NCBI RefSeq assembly: GCF_021442025.1
Contig: NZ_CP090446.1
Span: forward strand, 1-64,000
Source: Sphingobacterium sp. SRCM116780
GTDB lineage: Bacteria > Bacteroidota > Bacteroidia > Sphingobacteriales > Sphingobacteriaceae
Direction of reading: 5' to 3'
DNA: 64,000 nucleotides
The stretch's first letter is position 1; every line of letters begins with the position of its first letter. The position numbers and the translations under genes were made by a program. Positions 18,099 through 28,800 of the stretch are shown one piece after another. The notes beneath the pieces are model-generated. The model saw only the letters and a program-made list of their open reading frames with translations. It ran no database searches and was not told the DNA's origin.

Positions 18099-18923
18099 AT
18101 GGCAAAAACGAAGATATTGTTTATAACCCACGAGATGTCGCCTTTCCTCGAATTAACTAAAATTTCTGAAATCACGCGTCAATTACCACAAGCTATGCAG
18201 GAGAAGGGTTTTGAAATCCGTATTCTAATGCCGCGTTTTGGTAATATCAATGAACGTAGAAATCGTTTACATGAAGTAATTCGTCTGTCAGGCTTAAACA
18301 TAGTGGTGGATAACAATGACAATCCGCTAATCATTAAAGTAGCTTCATTACCTGCAGCACGTATGCAGGTTTACTTTTTGGATAATGAAGATTATTTTCA
18401 GCGGAAAAAAGTTTTTCGTGATGAGAATGGAGAATTTTTCGCAGACAACAATGAGCGTTCTGTGTTCTTTTGTAAAGGAGCATTGGAGACGGTAAAAAAA
18501 TTAGGTTGGTCTCCAGATGTGGTGCATTGCCACGGATGGTTTTCAGCATTAGTGCCAGCTTATTTAAAGACGACTTATAAAGATGATCCTACTTTCAAAG
18601 GAGCTAAAGTCATGTATTCTTTGTATAATGAGGAATTCTCTGGAACTTTAGGGAATAAATATAGAGAAATCGCTCCGGAAGGGGCTTTGACAAATGATGA
18701 TGTTACTTCCTACAGTGACGGTAGCTATGTCAATATCTATAAAGGAGCATTGGATTTTACAGATGTTGCTATTGTGGCTGAGACTGGTGTTAATCCTGAA
18801 ATTTTAGCTTATGCACACGAAAAGGGAATTCAAGTCTTTGAACCCAATGGTGATGAAGATTATGATGCGTTCAATGATCTTTTTGATCAATTTGCACCCA
18901 TAGAGGAAGAAACAACAGTTTAA
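18099..18923 (+). CDS. Glycogen/starch synthase N-terminal (GT5) domain protein
   Basis: 274 residues corresponding only to the N-terminal Rossmann domain of GlgA-type ADP-glucose glycosyltransferases: ILFITHEMSPFLELTKISEI (in place of the usual SxExxPxxKxGGL), MPRFGNINERRN, DVVHCHGWFSALVPAYLK and a SLYNEEF block. The C-terminal GT-B half, which holds the main ADP-glucose site, is absent; the protein ends in an acidic tail (DEDYDAFNDLFDQF). The reading frame ends cleanly before a terminator, so it does not look like a decayed gene. Its place opposite panC is common in Bacteroidota (recollection). Full synthase activity from this domain alone is doubtful. Confidence 0.82.
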   Translation: MAKTKILFITHEMSPFLELTKISEITRQLPQAMQEKGFEIRILMPRFGNINERRNRLHEVIRLSGLNIVVDNNDNPLIIKVASLPAARMQVYFLDNEDYFQRKKVFRDENGEFFADNNERSVFFCKGALETVKKLGWSPDVVHCHGWFSALVPAYLKTTYKDDPTFKGAKVMYSLYNEEFSGTLGNKYREIAPEGALTNDDVTSYSDGSYVNIYKGALDFTDVAIVAETGVNPEILAYAHEKGIQVFEPNGDEDYDAFNDLFDQFAPIEEETTV

Positions 18924-18947
18924 TTGCAAAGCTTTTAATAAAATATG

Positions 18948-18981
18948 AATAGCGTCTAAAGAATTAGACGCTATTTTTTTT
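18948..18981 (+). terminator. Terminator after the starch-synthase-domain gene
   Basis: 12-bp perfect stem AATAGCGTCTAA / TTAGACGCTATT with a 4-nt loop, running into eight T. Confidence 0.88.
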
Positions 18982-19053
18982 GCCTTCATTGCTGTATATT
19001 TTATCTAGTGTGATTTCCATTAAGAAATTTTAAAATGTTACCTTAGCCTTATT

Positions 19054-19533
19054 ATGAAGATAAAAGTTGGTTTTGGTTTTGATGTACATCAAATAAAAGA
19101 AGGACACCCATTTATAGTCGGTGGGGTTGAACTAGATCATCATGCGGGGGCTTTTGGACATTCTGATGCCGATGTTTTGGTGCATGCTATATGTGACGCC
19201 ATACTGGGCGCAGCTAACTTGGAAGATATTGGTTATCATTTTCCAAATACAGATCCACAATGGAAGGGTATTAGCAGTTTAGTGTTGTTGAAACATTGTA
19301 TTCAATTAATTCGTGATAAAGGGTATCGTTTGGGAAATGTAGACGCGATGTTGTGTTTAGAAGCTCCTAAGATTAAGCCCTATATCGGACAGATGAAAGA
19401 AAAACTAGCGGAAGCTACAGGCTTGGATATCGATGATATATCCATCAAAGCAACTACCAATGAAACTATGGGATTTGTAGGTCGAGAAGAAGGTGTTGTT
19501 GCATATGCTGTTTGTCTGATCGAGAAAGTTTAA
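19054..19533 (+). CDS. ispF: 2-C-methyl-D-erythritol 2,4-cyclodiphosphate synthase
   Basis: MEP-pathway enzyme that forms the cyclic diphosphate during isoprenoid synthesis. 159 residues; the zinc ligands are in GFDVHQ (D10, H12) and H44, with the active-site GHSDADVLVHAICDAILGAA block and the C-terminal KATTNETMGFVGREEG motif intact. Length is normal and the protein is not fused to IspD. It appears monocistronic. Confidence 0.97.
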   Translation: MKIKVGFGFDVHQIKEGHPFIVGGVELDHHAGAFGHSDADVLVHAICDAILGAANLEDIGYHFPNTDPQWKGISSLVLLKHCIQLIRDKGYRLGNVDAMLCLEAPKIKPYIGQMKEKLAEATGLDIDDISIKATTNETMGFVGREEGVVAYAVCLIEKV

Positions 19534-19905
19534 TAGTTGTCCATCTAAACGGAAGGTACTTATATATTTAAATAAAGGAAATTATTAGTCTTACACTTCT
19601 ATTGGATGAATTTTAAACAGCTCATGTTATGATTCAACGTTGAAATAAAACAATATTATCCTGTCAATTCTTAAATTGTTATAAATAATTTTTTAGCTTT
19701 TTTAGACCATTCCTGAATAGAATTTCTATTATAGTAGAAAATTGTAGCATAATATTTTTAATGATGTGCTGTCTAATGAAGATTCCTCAGAATATTTGTA
19801 ATATCTTTGTTGTCATGCATATACTCTTTGGCACATTATCTGATGTGTAGCGTAGAGCATTTGTTGTTAAGTTTATAAGATCAAATTGAGAAAGAATAAG
19901 GTTCA
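19534..19905. other. Intergenic region, 372 bp, leader of the penicillin-binding protein gene
   Basis: No ORF or recognisable RNA. It contains TATCTTTG at 19802-19809, a good -7 element 96 bp before the ATG at 19906, but without a clear TTG at -33. A small TTTCTA/TAGAAA hairpin lies at 19723-19740. The rest is AT-rich and featureless to me. Confidence 0.45.
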
Positions 19906-22164
19906 ATGAGGAGAGAATCAAAAAAAAATCAACTAAATCAGGAAGATATCAAGCGTTATACGCGTAATTTCTGGAAATTTATTATTGGAATAATAGCTTT
20001 TGGCTTTCTATTTATATTGAGTGTTCGTATAGGGTTATTGGGTAAACTACCTTCTTTTAGTGATTTAGAAAATCCTAAAAGTAATTTAGCATCTGAAGTT
20101 ATTACAGAAGATAATAAAGTTTTAGGGACTTATTATATTCAGAATAGATCAAACGTTAAGTACAGTGAATTGTCACCTTATCTGGTTCAAGCACTGATTT
20201 CAACGGAAGATAAACGTTTCTATGATCATTCAGGGATCGATTATCTCCGTACTTTTACCGTGATCTTTCATACATTGACGGGTAATAAACAAGGGGGTAG
20301 TACGATTACGCAACAATTGGCACTGAATCTTTTTTCTGATGGACGTGCCAAAAGTGCTCCTAAGCGTATCATCCAAAAATTCCAGGAATGGGTTACCGCA
20401 GTTCGATTGGAACGGAATTATACCAAAGAGGAAATTATTACCATGTATTTTAATACGGTGGATTTTGGAGCTTACAATACATATGGTATTAAATCTGCGG
20501 CGCGTACCTATTTTAATACAACTCCGGATAAGTTAACGATGGATCAGGCCGCTTTATTGGTCGGTATGTTAAAAGGTCCAGGTGTATATTCTCCTGTCCG
20601 TTATCCCAAGAATGCATTAGCACGTCGAAATACGGTTCTTGATAACATGAATCAAGGAAACTTCATTACTGCCGAAGAAGAAACCAATGCGCAAGCTAAA
20701 CCACTTGGCTTGCAATTGAAAATTGCAAATTATGGAGAGGGACTAGCCCCTTACTTTCGTGCAGTATTAAAAGAGGAAATCAAAAAAGAATTTGCCCGTC
20801 TATCGATCACGAGATCTGACGGTACGCCTTATGATTTGGATCGTGATGGATTAAAGATCTATACAACGATCAACATGTCGATGCAGCAATATGCTGAAGA
20901 GGCGCAAAAAGAATGGATGAAATCTTTGCAAGTTAAATTTAATGCGCAGTGGAAAAATAGAGATGCGTTTAAAGGAGACAATGCGAAGTTGTTAACAACG
21001 GGTATGAGACGCTCTGAACGTTATCGGGTATTGAAAGATAATGGTCTCTCAGAAGAAGAAATTAGAAAAGCTTTTAAGGAAAAAGTACCGATGTCTATTT
21101 TCACTTGGAGAGGTTCTGTAGATACAGTTATGAGTCCTCTGGATTCCATTCGATACAACAAATTGATGCTTCGTAATGCCATGATGTCCATGGAACCAAA
21201 AACAGGACATATTAAAGCTTGGGTTGGAGGAATTAATTTTGAACATTTCAAGTATGATCAGGTAAAAATGGGAACTCGTCAAGTGGGGTCAACAGCAAAA
21301 CCTTTCACCTATGCAGTTGCAATAGATAATGGATATTCTCCTTGTTATAGTATTCCGAATTATCAACAAACATATGGTACTTGGACACCAAGAGGAAAAG
21401 CGGATGGTGGTAACCCCATTACATTAGGAAATGCCTTAGCTTTATCTCAAAATTATGCAACAGCTTATTTAATTAATCAGGTAACACCTGAAGCAGTAGC
21501 TGCATTAACCAAAAGAATGGGAATTACTAGTGATGTACCTAATTTTCCTTCCATTTCGCTTGGCGCTTATGAAGCTTCTGTGTTTGATATGGTGGGTGCT
21601 TATTCTGCTTTTGTCAATCATGGAACATGGATAGAACCGAACGCGATTTTGAGAATAGAAGATAAAAATGGAACGCCTATTTATGAAAAAGCTCCAAAAG
21701 TTGTTAAAGCTTTAAACAGTGAGTCTGCTTATATTATCGTTAATATGCTAAAAGGTGTTGTTTCCAAAGGAACAGCAAGACGTATTCAGTGGAAATACCA
21801 TTTAACAAATCCTATTGGTGGAAAAACAGGTACAACGAATGATAATTCCGATGCTTGGTTTATAGGTGTAACACCAGAGCTCGTTTCTGGCGTATGGACA
21901 GGTGCTGAAGATCGTGGAGTAAGCTTTGAAAATATGCAAGACGGTCAGGGAGCTGCAGCAGCAATGCCTGTATTTGCTTTATATATGCAGAAAGTATATG
22001 CAGATAAAAATCTAAATTATACAAAAGGAGATTTTGAACTTCCTGAAGGTGGCTTGACCCGTGTTGTTGACTGCTCGAAATATTGGGGAGGTGGTGGAGG
22101 AGGTTCAAGTGCCGATAGTACAGGTGCAGAGTCAAACTTGAATGATGATCGATTAGGGTTTTAA
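19906..22164 (+). CDS. Class A penicillin-binding protein (PBP1A type)
   Basis: Bifunctional peptidoglycan synthase anchored in the inner membrane. 752 residues: short cytoplasmic tail, one transmembrane helix (about 24-44), a GT51 glycosyltransferase domain with catalytic E101 in STEDKRFYDHSG and GGSTITQQLALNL, then a transpeptidase domain with nucleophile motif STAK (S462, K465), SQN (SxN motif) and KTGTT (K640-G642). All catalytic motifs are intact. The C terminus is Gly/Ser-rich (YWGGGGGGSS) and disordered. A stand-alone gene with a likely weak terminator before uvrC. Confidence 0.95.
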   Translation: MRRESKKNQLNQEDIKRYTRNFWKFIIGIIAFGFLFILSVRIGLLGKLPSFSDLENPKSNLASEVITEDNKVLGTYYIQNRSNVKYSELSPYLVQALISTEDKRFYDHSGIDYLRTFTVIFHTLTGNKQGGSTITQQLALNLFSDGRAKSAPKRIIQKFQEWVTAVRLERNYTKEEIITMYFNTVDFGAYNTYGIKSAARTYFNTTPDKLTMDQAALLVGMLKGPGVYSPVRYPKNALARRNTVLDNMNQGNFITAEEETNAQAKPLGLQLKIANYGEGLAPYFRAVLKEEIKKEFARLSITRSDGTPYDLDRDGLKIYTTINMSMQQYAEEAQKEWMKSLQVKFNAQWKNRDAFKGDNAKLLTTGMRRSERYRVLKDNGLSEEEIRKAFKEKVPMSIFTWRGSVDTVMSPLDSIRYNKLMLRNAMMSMEPKTGHIKAWVGGINFEHFKYDQVKMGTRQVGSTAKPFTYAVAIDNGYSPCYSIPNYQQTYGTWTPRGKADGGNPITLGNALALSQNYATAYLINQVTPEAVAALTKRMGITSDVPNFPSISLGAYEASVFDMVGAYSAFVNHGTWIEPNAILRIEDKNGTPIYEKAPKVVKALNSESAYIIVNMLKGVVSKGTARRIQWKYHLTNPIGGKTGTTNDNSDAWFIGVTPELVSGVWTGAEDRGVSFENMQDGQGAAAAMPVFALYMQKVYADKNLNYTKGDFELPEGGLTRVVDCSKYWGGGGGGSSADSTGAESNLNDDRLGF

Positions 22165-22187
22165 AATAAATTAAAATATAAAAATGT

Positions 22188-22226
22188 AGCCAGGTAATAG
22201 AGTTTTTCGAAATTTGTTATCTGGCT
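22188..22226 (+). terminator. Probable hairpin terminator between the PBP gene and uvrC
   Basis: 10-bp stem AGCCAGGTAA / TTATCTGGCT (one G-U pair) with a 19-nt loop, followed by TATTTATT. It ends only 12 bp before the uvrC ATG, so it could also influence uvrC expression. Confidence 0.5.
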
Positions 22227-22238
22227 TATTTATTGAGA

Positions 22239-24047
22239 ATGAACGTGTTTGATTATAAAGAAGAACTCAAGAGAATTCCTCATAAGGCAGGTGTTTATCA
22301 ATATTTTGATAGACATGATGTATTAATTTATATTGGTAAAGCCAAAGATTTAAGAAATCGCGTAAGTTCCTATTTTGTTAATGAAACGCAGCTGAATGGA
22401 AAGACACGTGTTTTAGTGCGCCAAATTAATCGTATTGCTTTTACGATTGTGGATACAGAAGTAGATGCCTGGTTGCTCGAAAATTCACTGATAAAAAAAC
22501 ATAAGCCTAAATATAATGTCTTACTAAAAGACGATAAAACCTATCCTTGGATTGTTATTAAAAACGAAAGGTTTCCCCGTGTTTTTTGGACGCGTAGATA
22601 TATCAAAGATGGTTCTCGCTATTATGGCCCTTATGCATCTACAGGAATGATGCATATCGTGTTGGATGTCATTCGAGACTTATTTCCGTTGCGTACCTGT
22701 AACTTAGCTTTGACCCAGGAGAATATTGCCAAAGGAAAGTTTAAGATCTGCCTGGAATATCAAATTGGAAATTGTAAAGGTCCATGTGAAGGATATCAAT
22801 CGGAAGAAGATTATGATCAAAATCTGAATGATATTAAAGATATTTTGAATGGTAAGATTGCGGTTGTTACGAACCGCATCAAAGAGGAAATGCAACTAGC
22901 AGTTTCCGATATGAACTTTGAAAAGGCTCATCTGTTTAAAATGAAGTTGGATAAACTAGATGCCTATCAAAGTAAGTCTACGGTTGTTAATTCTTCGATT
23001 AGTAATGTTGATGTCTTCAGTATTGCATCGGACGAAGGATATGCATTTGTTAACTATTTAAAAGTGATGAATGGGGTTATTATCCAGACGCAAACCGTAG
23101 AAATGAAGCGGCGTTTGGACGAGACCGAACAAGAGCTGCTTGCATTGGCTATTCCAGAAATTCGTGATCGATTTAAAAGTCTATCCAGAGAGATTATTGT
23201 TCCTTTTGAATTGGGTATTCAGGAGAATGAGCAAATTAAATTTACCATACCTAAGCTAGGTGAGAAACGCAAATTATTAGATCTATCGTTAAAGAATGTG
23301 GCATTCTTTAAGAAGGAACGTTTATTGCAATATGAAAAGTTGAACCCTGACTTACGTGTTGAGCGTATCCTGACACAGATGAAGAAGGATTTACGACTAA
23401 ATGTATTACCACAACATATTGAGTGTTTTGATAATTCCAATATACAAGGTAGTTATCCTGTCTCGGCTATTGTCGTATTTAAGGATGCAAAACCTTCAAA
23501 AAAAGATTATCGACATTTTAATGTGAAAACAGTTGTGGGACCCAATGATTTTGCAACGATGGAAGAGGCTGTTTATAGGCGGTATAAGCGCGTTTTAGAA
23601 GAAGGAACAGGTTTGCCTCAATTGATTATTATTGATGGGGGTAAAGGTCAATTGGGTGCTGCATTGAAAAGTTTAAGGCTACTCGGTATCGAGAAGCAAG
23701 TAACCGTCATTGGTATCGCAAAACGGTTAGAAGAGTTGTACTATCCGGGCGATCAATATCCACTTTATTTAGATAAAAAATCAGAAACGCTCAAGATCAT
23801 TCAACATTTACGTGATGAAGCTCACCGATTCGGGATAACTTTCCATCGTAATCAGCGTAGTCGTAAAACTTTTGTTTCCGAATTAGAAGAGATTCCAGGT
23901 ATAGGAAAAACGACTGTTGAAAGATTGTTAACGACTTTTAAGTCCGTTAAAAAAGTAAAAGAAGCATCAGAAGAAGAGTTGAAAAGTATATTAAATTTGA
24001 AACAACTTCAAGCACTTTTAACCCATTTCAATCGTTCTGGGGCATAA
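22239..24047 (+). CDS. uvrC: Excinuclease ABC subunit C
   Basis: Nuclease of nucleotide excision repair that makes both incisions with UvrB. 602 residues from the ATG at 22239; a TTG two codons earlier is less likely. An N-terminal GIY-YIG domain (HKAGVYQYFD, IYIGKAKDLRNRVSSYF) is followed by a small Cys cluster region (CLEYQIGNCKGPC), a UVR motif (about 200-235, binds UvrB), the RNase H-like nuclease domain (ECFDNSNIQGSYPVSAIVVF, IIDGGKGQL) and a C-terminal helix-hairpin-helix (EIPGIGKTTVERLL). Complete. Confidence 0.97.
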   Translation: MNVFDYKEELKRIPHKAGVYQYFDRHDVLIYIGKAKDLRNRVSSYFVNETQLNGKTRVLVRQINRIAFTIVDTEVDAWLLENSLIKKHKPKYNVLLKDDKTYPWIVIKNERFPRVFWTRRYIKDGSRYYGPYASTGMMHIVLDVIRDLFPLRTCNLALTQENIAKGKFKICLEYQIGNCKGPCEGYQSEEDYDQNLNDIKDILNGKIAVVTNRIKEEMQLAVSDMNFEKAHLFKMKLDKLDAYQSKSTVVNSSISNVDVFSIASDEGYAFVNYLKVMNGVIIQTQTVEMKRRLDETEQELLALAIPEIRDRFKSLSREIIVPFELGIQENEQIKFTIPKLGEKRKLLDLSLKNVAFFKKERLLQYEKLNPDLRVERILTQMKKDLRLNVLPQHIECFDNSNIQGSYPVSAIVVFKDAKPSKKDYRHFNVKTVVGPNDFATMEEAVYRRYKRVLEEGTGLPQLIIIDGGKGQLGAALKSLRLLGIEKQVTVIGIAKRLEELYYPGDQYPLYLDKKSETLKIIQHLRDEAHRFGITFHRNQRSRKTFVSELEEIPGIGKTTVERLLTTFKSVKKVKEASEEELKSILNLKQLQALLTHFNRSGA

Positions 24048-24050
24048 GAT

Positions 24051-24092
24051 AAAAGAGCCTCAAAAATCTTCTTCGATTGTTGAGGCTCTTTT
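24051..24092. terminator. Bidirectional terminator between uvrC and era
   Basis: 13-bp perfect inverted repeat AAAAGAGCCTCAA / TTGAGGCTCTTTT with a 16-nt loop and T-rich flanks on both strands; lies in the 61-bp gap between convergent genes. Confidence 0.88.
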
Positions 24093-24108
24093 ATTTATTT
24101 TGATAGTA

Positions 24109-24987
24109 TTAATCGTCGTAGCCAAATCGTTTTAAGTAATTCTTTTTACTTCTCCAATCTGGAATTACTTTTACAAAAACCTCTAGGAATACTTTTTTAC
24201 CGATGAACTCTTCTATATCCTGACGCGCATAAGTGCCAACTTTCTTAATCATGGAGCCTGCTTTACCAATGATAATATTCTTTTGAGAGTCCCGTTCAAC
24301 GATTATCTCTGCAGCAATTCTAGTGATTTTAGGTTCTTCTTTATATGAGGTAACAATAACTTCCGTACTATAAGGAATTTCTTTATCATAAAGCTTGAAT
24401 ATTTTTTCACGAATCATTTCCGAAACAAAGAATCGCATGGATTTGTCAGTCAATTCATCTTTCTCATAATAAGGAGCATGGACAGGTAGTTTTTCTTTTA
24501 TATACTCCATAACGCCTGTAACATTATGATTAAGTAGTGCTGATATGGCAAAAATAACTTCAGGATTAAGTGTTTCTTTCCAGAAAGCGACCTTGGCCAT
24601 CACTTCTTCTTCTATTGATTTATCAATTTTGTTAATTAAAACAGCGACTGGTGAATCTGTTTTCTTTAATTTTTCGATCACATCATTTTCATCATATTTT
24701 TCATTGATATCTGTAACAAATAAAATAATGTCCGCATCAATGAGTGATCCTTGGACAAAATTCATCATTGATTCTTGAAGAGAATAGTTCGGCTTGATGA
24801 TGCCCGGAGTGTCTGAAAAGACAATCTGATGCTCTTCATCATTGACGATTCCGATAATGCGGTGTCTGGTTGTTTGGGCTTTAGGAGTGATGATTGACAT
24901 CTTTTCACCCACTAAAGCGTTCATTAGTGTAGACTTACCTGCATTAGGTTTTCCAATGATACTTACGAATCCTGCTTTATGCGACAT
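24109..24987 (-). CDS. era: GTPase Era
   Basis: Essential GTPase for 30S subunit and 16S rRNA 3'-end maturation. 292 residues: G1 GKPNAGKST at 12-20, G2 TTRHR, G3 DTPG, G4 NKID, and a C-terminal KH RNA-binding domain containing GKAGSMIKKVGTYARQDIEEFIGKKVFLEVFVKV (given here as the KH GxxG region around GKAGSMIK). Complete and standard in length. It is divergent from the initiator-tRNA array, with a 114-bp gap, which places two translation-initiation related loci side by side. Confidence 0.97.
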   Translation of the reverse strand: MSHKAGFVSIIGKPNAGKSTLMNALVGEKMSIITPKAQTTRHRIIGIVNDEEHQIVFSDTPGIIKPNYSLQESMMNFVQGSLIDADIILFVTDINEKYDENDVIEKLKKTDSPVAVLINKIDKSIEEEVMAKVAFWKETLNPEVIFAISALLNHNVTGVMEYIKEKLPVHAPYYEKDELTDKSMRFFVSEMIREKIFKLYDKEIPYSTEVIVTSYKEEPKITRIAAEIIVERDSQKNIIIGKAGSMIKKVGTYARQDIEEFIGKKVFLEVFVKVIPDWRSKKNYLKRFGYDD

Positions 24988-25101
24988 TTTTTAAAATTTA
25001 ATTAGGATTACAAAGAAACAAAATATATCTTTGTGCTCCAATTCGGAGGTAAAGATATCTTGCTTTTCTTTGTTAAAAAGCCTGATTGATCAAAAATATA
25101 T

Positions 25102-25174
<73 letters not shown>

Positions 25175-25223
25175 CTAAAAGAGTCCATTGAAAGACATGG
25201 ACGCTAAGACATTAAAAATACAT

Positions 25224-25296
<73 letters not shown>

Positions 25297-25346
25297 CTAA
25301 AAAGCGTCCGTTGAAAGACATGGACGCTAAGACATTAAAAACACAT

Positions 25347-25419
<73 letters not shown>

Positions 25420-25469
25420 CTAAAAGAGTCCGTTGAAAGACACGGACTTCTAAGACATTAAAAATACAT

Positions 25470-25542
<73 letters not shown>

Positions 25543-25550
25543 CTATAAGG

Positions 25551-25587
25551 AACCTTTAGTCAAAAACTGAGGGTTTTCTTTTTTTTT
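25551..25587 (+). terminator. Terminator of the tRNA-fMet array
   Basis: 10-bp stem AACCTTTAGT / ACTGAGGGTT (two G-U pairs), 5-nt loop, then TTCTTTTTTTTT. It begins 9 bp after tRNA copy 4. Confidence 0.85.
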
Positions 25588-25743
25588 AAGACAAAGCTAT
25601 TTTAATTGCTTTTATTTTTGTGTTTCTTCTTCCAGAAGACTTGTTTTTTATATGCTATATCAATCAGACGGACCTAAAAGATCTGGTATAAATTATGCAT
25701 ACTCCTTTCCTTTGTGATCAATAATATTTTTAATAAGCTAAAC

Positions 25744-25773
25744 AACCGATTGCGTAAAATTACGCAACCGATT
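25744..25773. promoter_or_regulatory. Operator-like palindrome with flanking AACCGATT repeats
   Basis: TTGCGTAA-AA-TTACGCAA at 25750-25767 is an 8-bp perfect inverted repeat with a 2-bp centre. It overlaps a direct repeat AACCGATT at 25744-25751 and 25766-25773, exactly 22 bp (two helical turns) apart. AACCGATT fits the AAnCGnTT core of LacI/GalR-family operators. It lies 100 bp upstream of the susC start at 25874. No regulator gene is adjacent. The surrounding 25588-25873 holds no gene; a CTTAATATTAAG palindrome is present just before the ATG. Confidence 0.5.
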
Positions 25774-25873
25774 TCGTTTCATATTAAATTTAAATTAAGA
25801 AATCTTTAAAGTAATTTGCACAATATAAATTGTGATAATTTACTAATCTACTGATTATCTTAATATTAAGTAC

Positions 25874-28800
25874 ATGAAAAACAAAGTTACAAAACCTTTT
25901 TTTGTAGCTAATTTTTATCCCGTAACGTCAGCATTAATGTTGGCACTTGTAGCTCCAAATATGGCGCAAGCAAATCATTCTGGTGATTTAATTAGCTTAA
26001 CAAATAATAATTTTCAACAGAGTGTATCTGGCTCTGTCAGCTCCAGTTCTGGTCCATTAAGTGGTGTAACCATTTATGTGAAAGAAAATTCAACAATTGC
26101 AACCTCAACAGATAAAAATGGTTATTATTCTTTGAATGTTAAAACAGGACAAACCCTGGTTTTTTCTGCTATTGGCTTTAATAAAGTTGAGAAGCTTGTG
26201 CAAAGTGCAACTTTGAATGTGACACTTGAAGAATCTAATGAGTCGCTTGAAGAAGTGGTTATTGTAGGTTATGGAACACAGCAGAAAAAAGAAAGTTTAA
26301 CAGGTGCTTTGCAAACGGTGAAAGGAGACAAACTAAGAGATGTGACGTCACCTTCAGTGGAAAATATGCTAAATGGAAAAGCTGCAGGAGTATATGTTGC
26401 TCCTGGTACAGGGAGGCCAGGTGCAAGAGGGGGTGTTGTCATACGTGGACAGGCAACTTTAAGTGGCACAACTAGTCCATTATGGGTAATCGATGGCGTT
26501 ATTGTTGGATCAAGTGCTGGCGATTTAAATCCAGATGATATTGCATCTTTAACGATCTTGAAAGATGCTGCATCAACCGCTATATATGGTTCCCAAGGAG
26601 CAAATGGTGTTGTTGTGGTAACAACAAAAAATCCATCTGCACAAAAAACAGCCATAAATTTTTCTACAAAGATGGGATTTAACCAATTGACCAATGGTAA
26701 TTTGGAAATGATGAATGGAGCAGAATTGTATGATTACTATGCTTCTTTTGCAAATGCCAGTAGTATTAAATTTCCTCGTTGGAACGAAGACTTGAGAAAT
26801 AGTGATTTTGATTGGTGGAAATTGGCAACTAAAAATGGTTTTACTCAAAATCATAACCTTTCGATTCAAGGTGGTACTGAGAAATTGCAATCATTTATGT
26901 CATTGGGCTATTATAATGAGGTCGGTGCTGTAAAGGGCTATGACTTTGATCGCTATAATTTCCGTCTCAATACAGTTTATAAACCATTTGAATGGTTAAC
27001 AATTAAACCAACTATAGTTGGAGCTCGTCGTGGTGTTGAAGATAAGCAGTATTCAACAACTGCTATGTACTCGAACTTTCCTTGGGATAGTCCGTTTGAT
27101 ACAGATGGTAATCTGGTTCCTCATCGCTATAGTGGTTGGGTAAACAGTGCTAGCACGAATTATCTTTACGATTTGCAATGGGATCATGCAGCGAATACCA
27201 ACTATGAGTTTAATGGAAGTATGGATTTTGATATCAAATTCACCAATTGGTTAACATTCTCATCTGTAAATAATTATCGTTATAATACCTTTTCGGCAGC
27301 GGGTTATACAGATCCTCGTTCAAATGGAGGAGAAAGTGTACAAGGGCGTTTAACAGATTATCGTTCGGAATATGCGCGTCGTTATACCAATCAAATCTTG
27401 CGTTTTAATAAAACTTGGGGTAAACACGCTTTAACTGGTCTAGCAGCATATGAATTTAATGATTATTGGACAAAAACATTAGATGTATATGGAACTGGCT
27501 TTATTCCTGGATTTGAAGTTTTGGATGTAGTTGCCAAACCCGAGCGTACGAAAGGTGGGATCAGTGAATGGGCTGTACAATCTATATTATCAAATGCAAA
27601 TTATGCTTATGATGGAAAATATTTAGGACAAGTGTCTTTCCGTCGCGATGGTGCTTCAAATTTTGGAGATAATGCGAAGTATGGTAACTTCTTCTCTGTA
27701 AGTGGGGGATGGAATATCAATCGGGAAAGTTGGTTTAAAGCGGATTGGGTTGATGCGTTGAAACTTCGTGCATCTTACGGTTCTGTTGGAAATCGCCCTA
27801 GTTCTTTATACCCACAATATAGTTTATACTCTGTATCCGCTACATCAGGCTACAATGAATATTCGGGGGCTCTAATTAGTCAAATTGGTAATAAGGATCT
27901 TACTTGGGAGCGTACATTTACTAGTGGAGTAGGAGTAGATGCCGCTTTATTTAATAACCGCGCTAGATTCAGTGTAGATTATTATAATAAAAAAACAGAC
28001 AATATTTTATATAACGTGCCTATAAGTGGATTGACAGGTGTAACTGCTATCTGGAAGAACATAGGTAAAATGCAAAATAGAGGGGTGGAGCTTACGTTGG
28101 GAGGTGATATCATTCGAAAAAATGATTTGACTTGGAGCTTGGATATCAATTTAGGTCATAACAAGAATAAGTTAACAGAATTGTATAAGAGTAGAGATGC
28201 TAGTGGTAATTATATCGTTAAACCAATTATCATAGGAGATGGTTTGGGCATCGCAGGATCTGCAAGTCGGGTTTTAGATCCAGGTTATCCTGTTGATACT
28301 TATTACATGCCAATATGGGCAGGTGTAAATCCAGACAATGGAGCACCAATGTGGTATAAAGTAGGAAAAGATGCAGAAGGAAACGAGACTCAAACAACAA
28401 CATCTAAGTATTCGGAAGCGACTTTGAAAAAAGCAGGAAAAGCATCTCCTGATCTTTTTGGAGGTATCAATACAGGAGTTACTTACAAACAATTTGATTT
28501 AAGTGCCGTATTTGGTTATTCAATAGGAGGTAAAATTTATAATTACTCCCGTCAAGAATATGATTCGGATGGTACTTATACGGATAGGAATCAAATGAAA
28601 TTGCAGGATGGATGGACTCGTTGGGAAAAACCAGGTGATGTTGCAACGCATCCAATAGCGAAGTATAATAATAACGATAAAGGAAATTCAACCTCAACGC
28701 GCTATTTAGAAGATAGTGATTTCTTTAGAATGCGTTCATTGACATTGGGCTATAATTTTAAGTTAGATCAATATCATATTAAGAATGTGCGTGTATTTTT

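Noticed and set aside
17984-18175. 63-codon minus-strand ORF across the panC/starch-synthase promoter region
   Set aside because: It runs antisense through the start of the starch-synthase-domain gene and its promoter; hydrophobic residues come from AT-rich DNA.
26269-26694. 141-codon minus-strand ORF
   Set aside because: It is antisense to the susC plug domain; composition follows the complementary codons.
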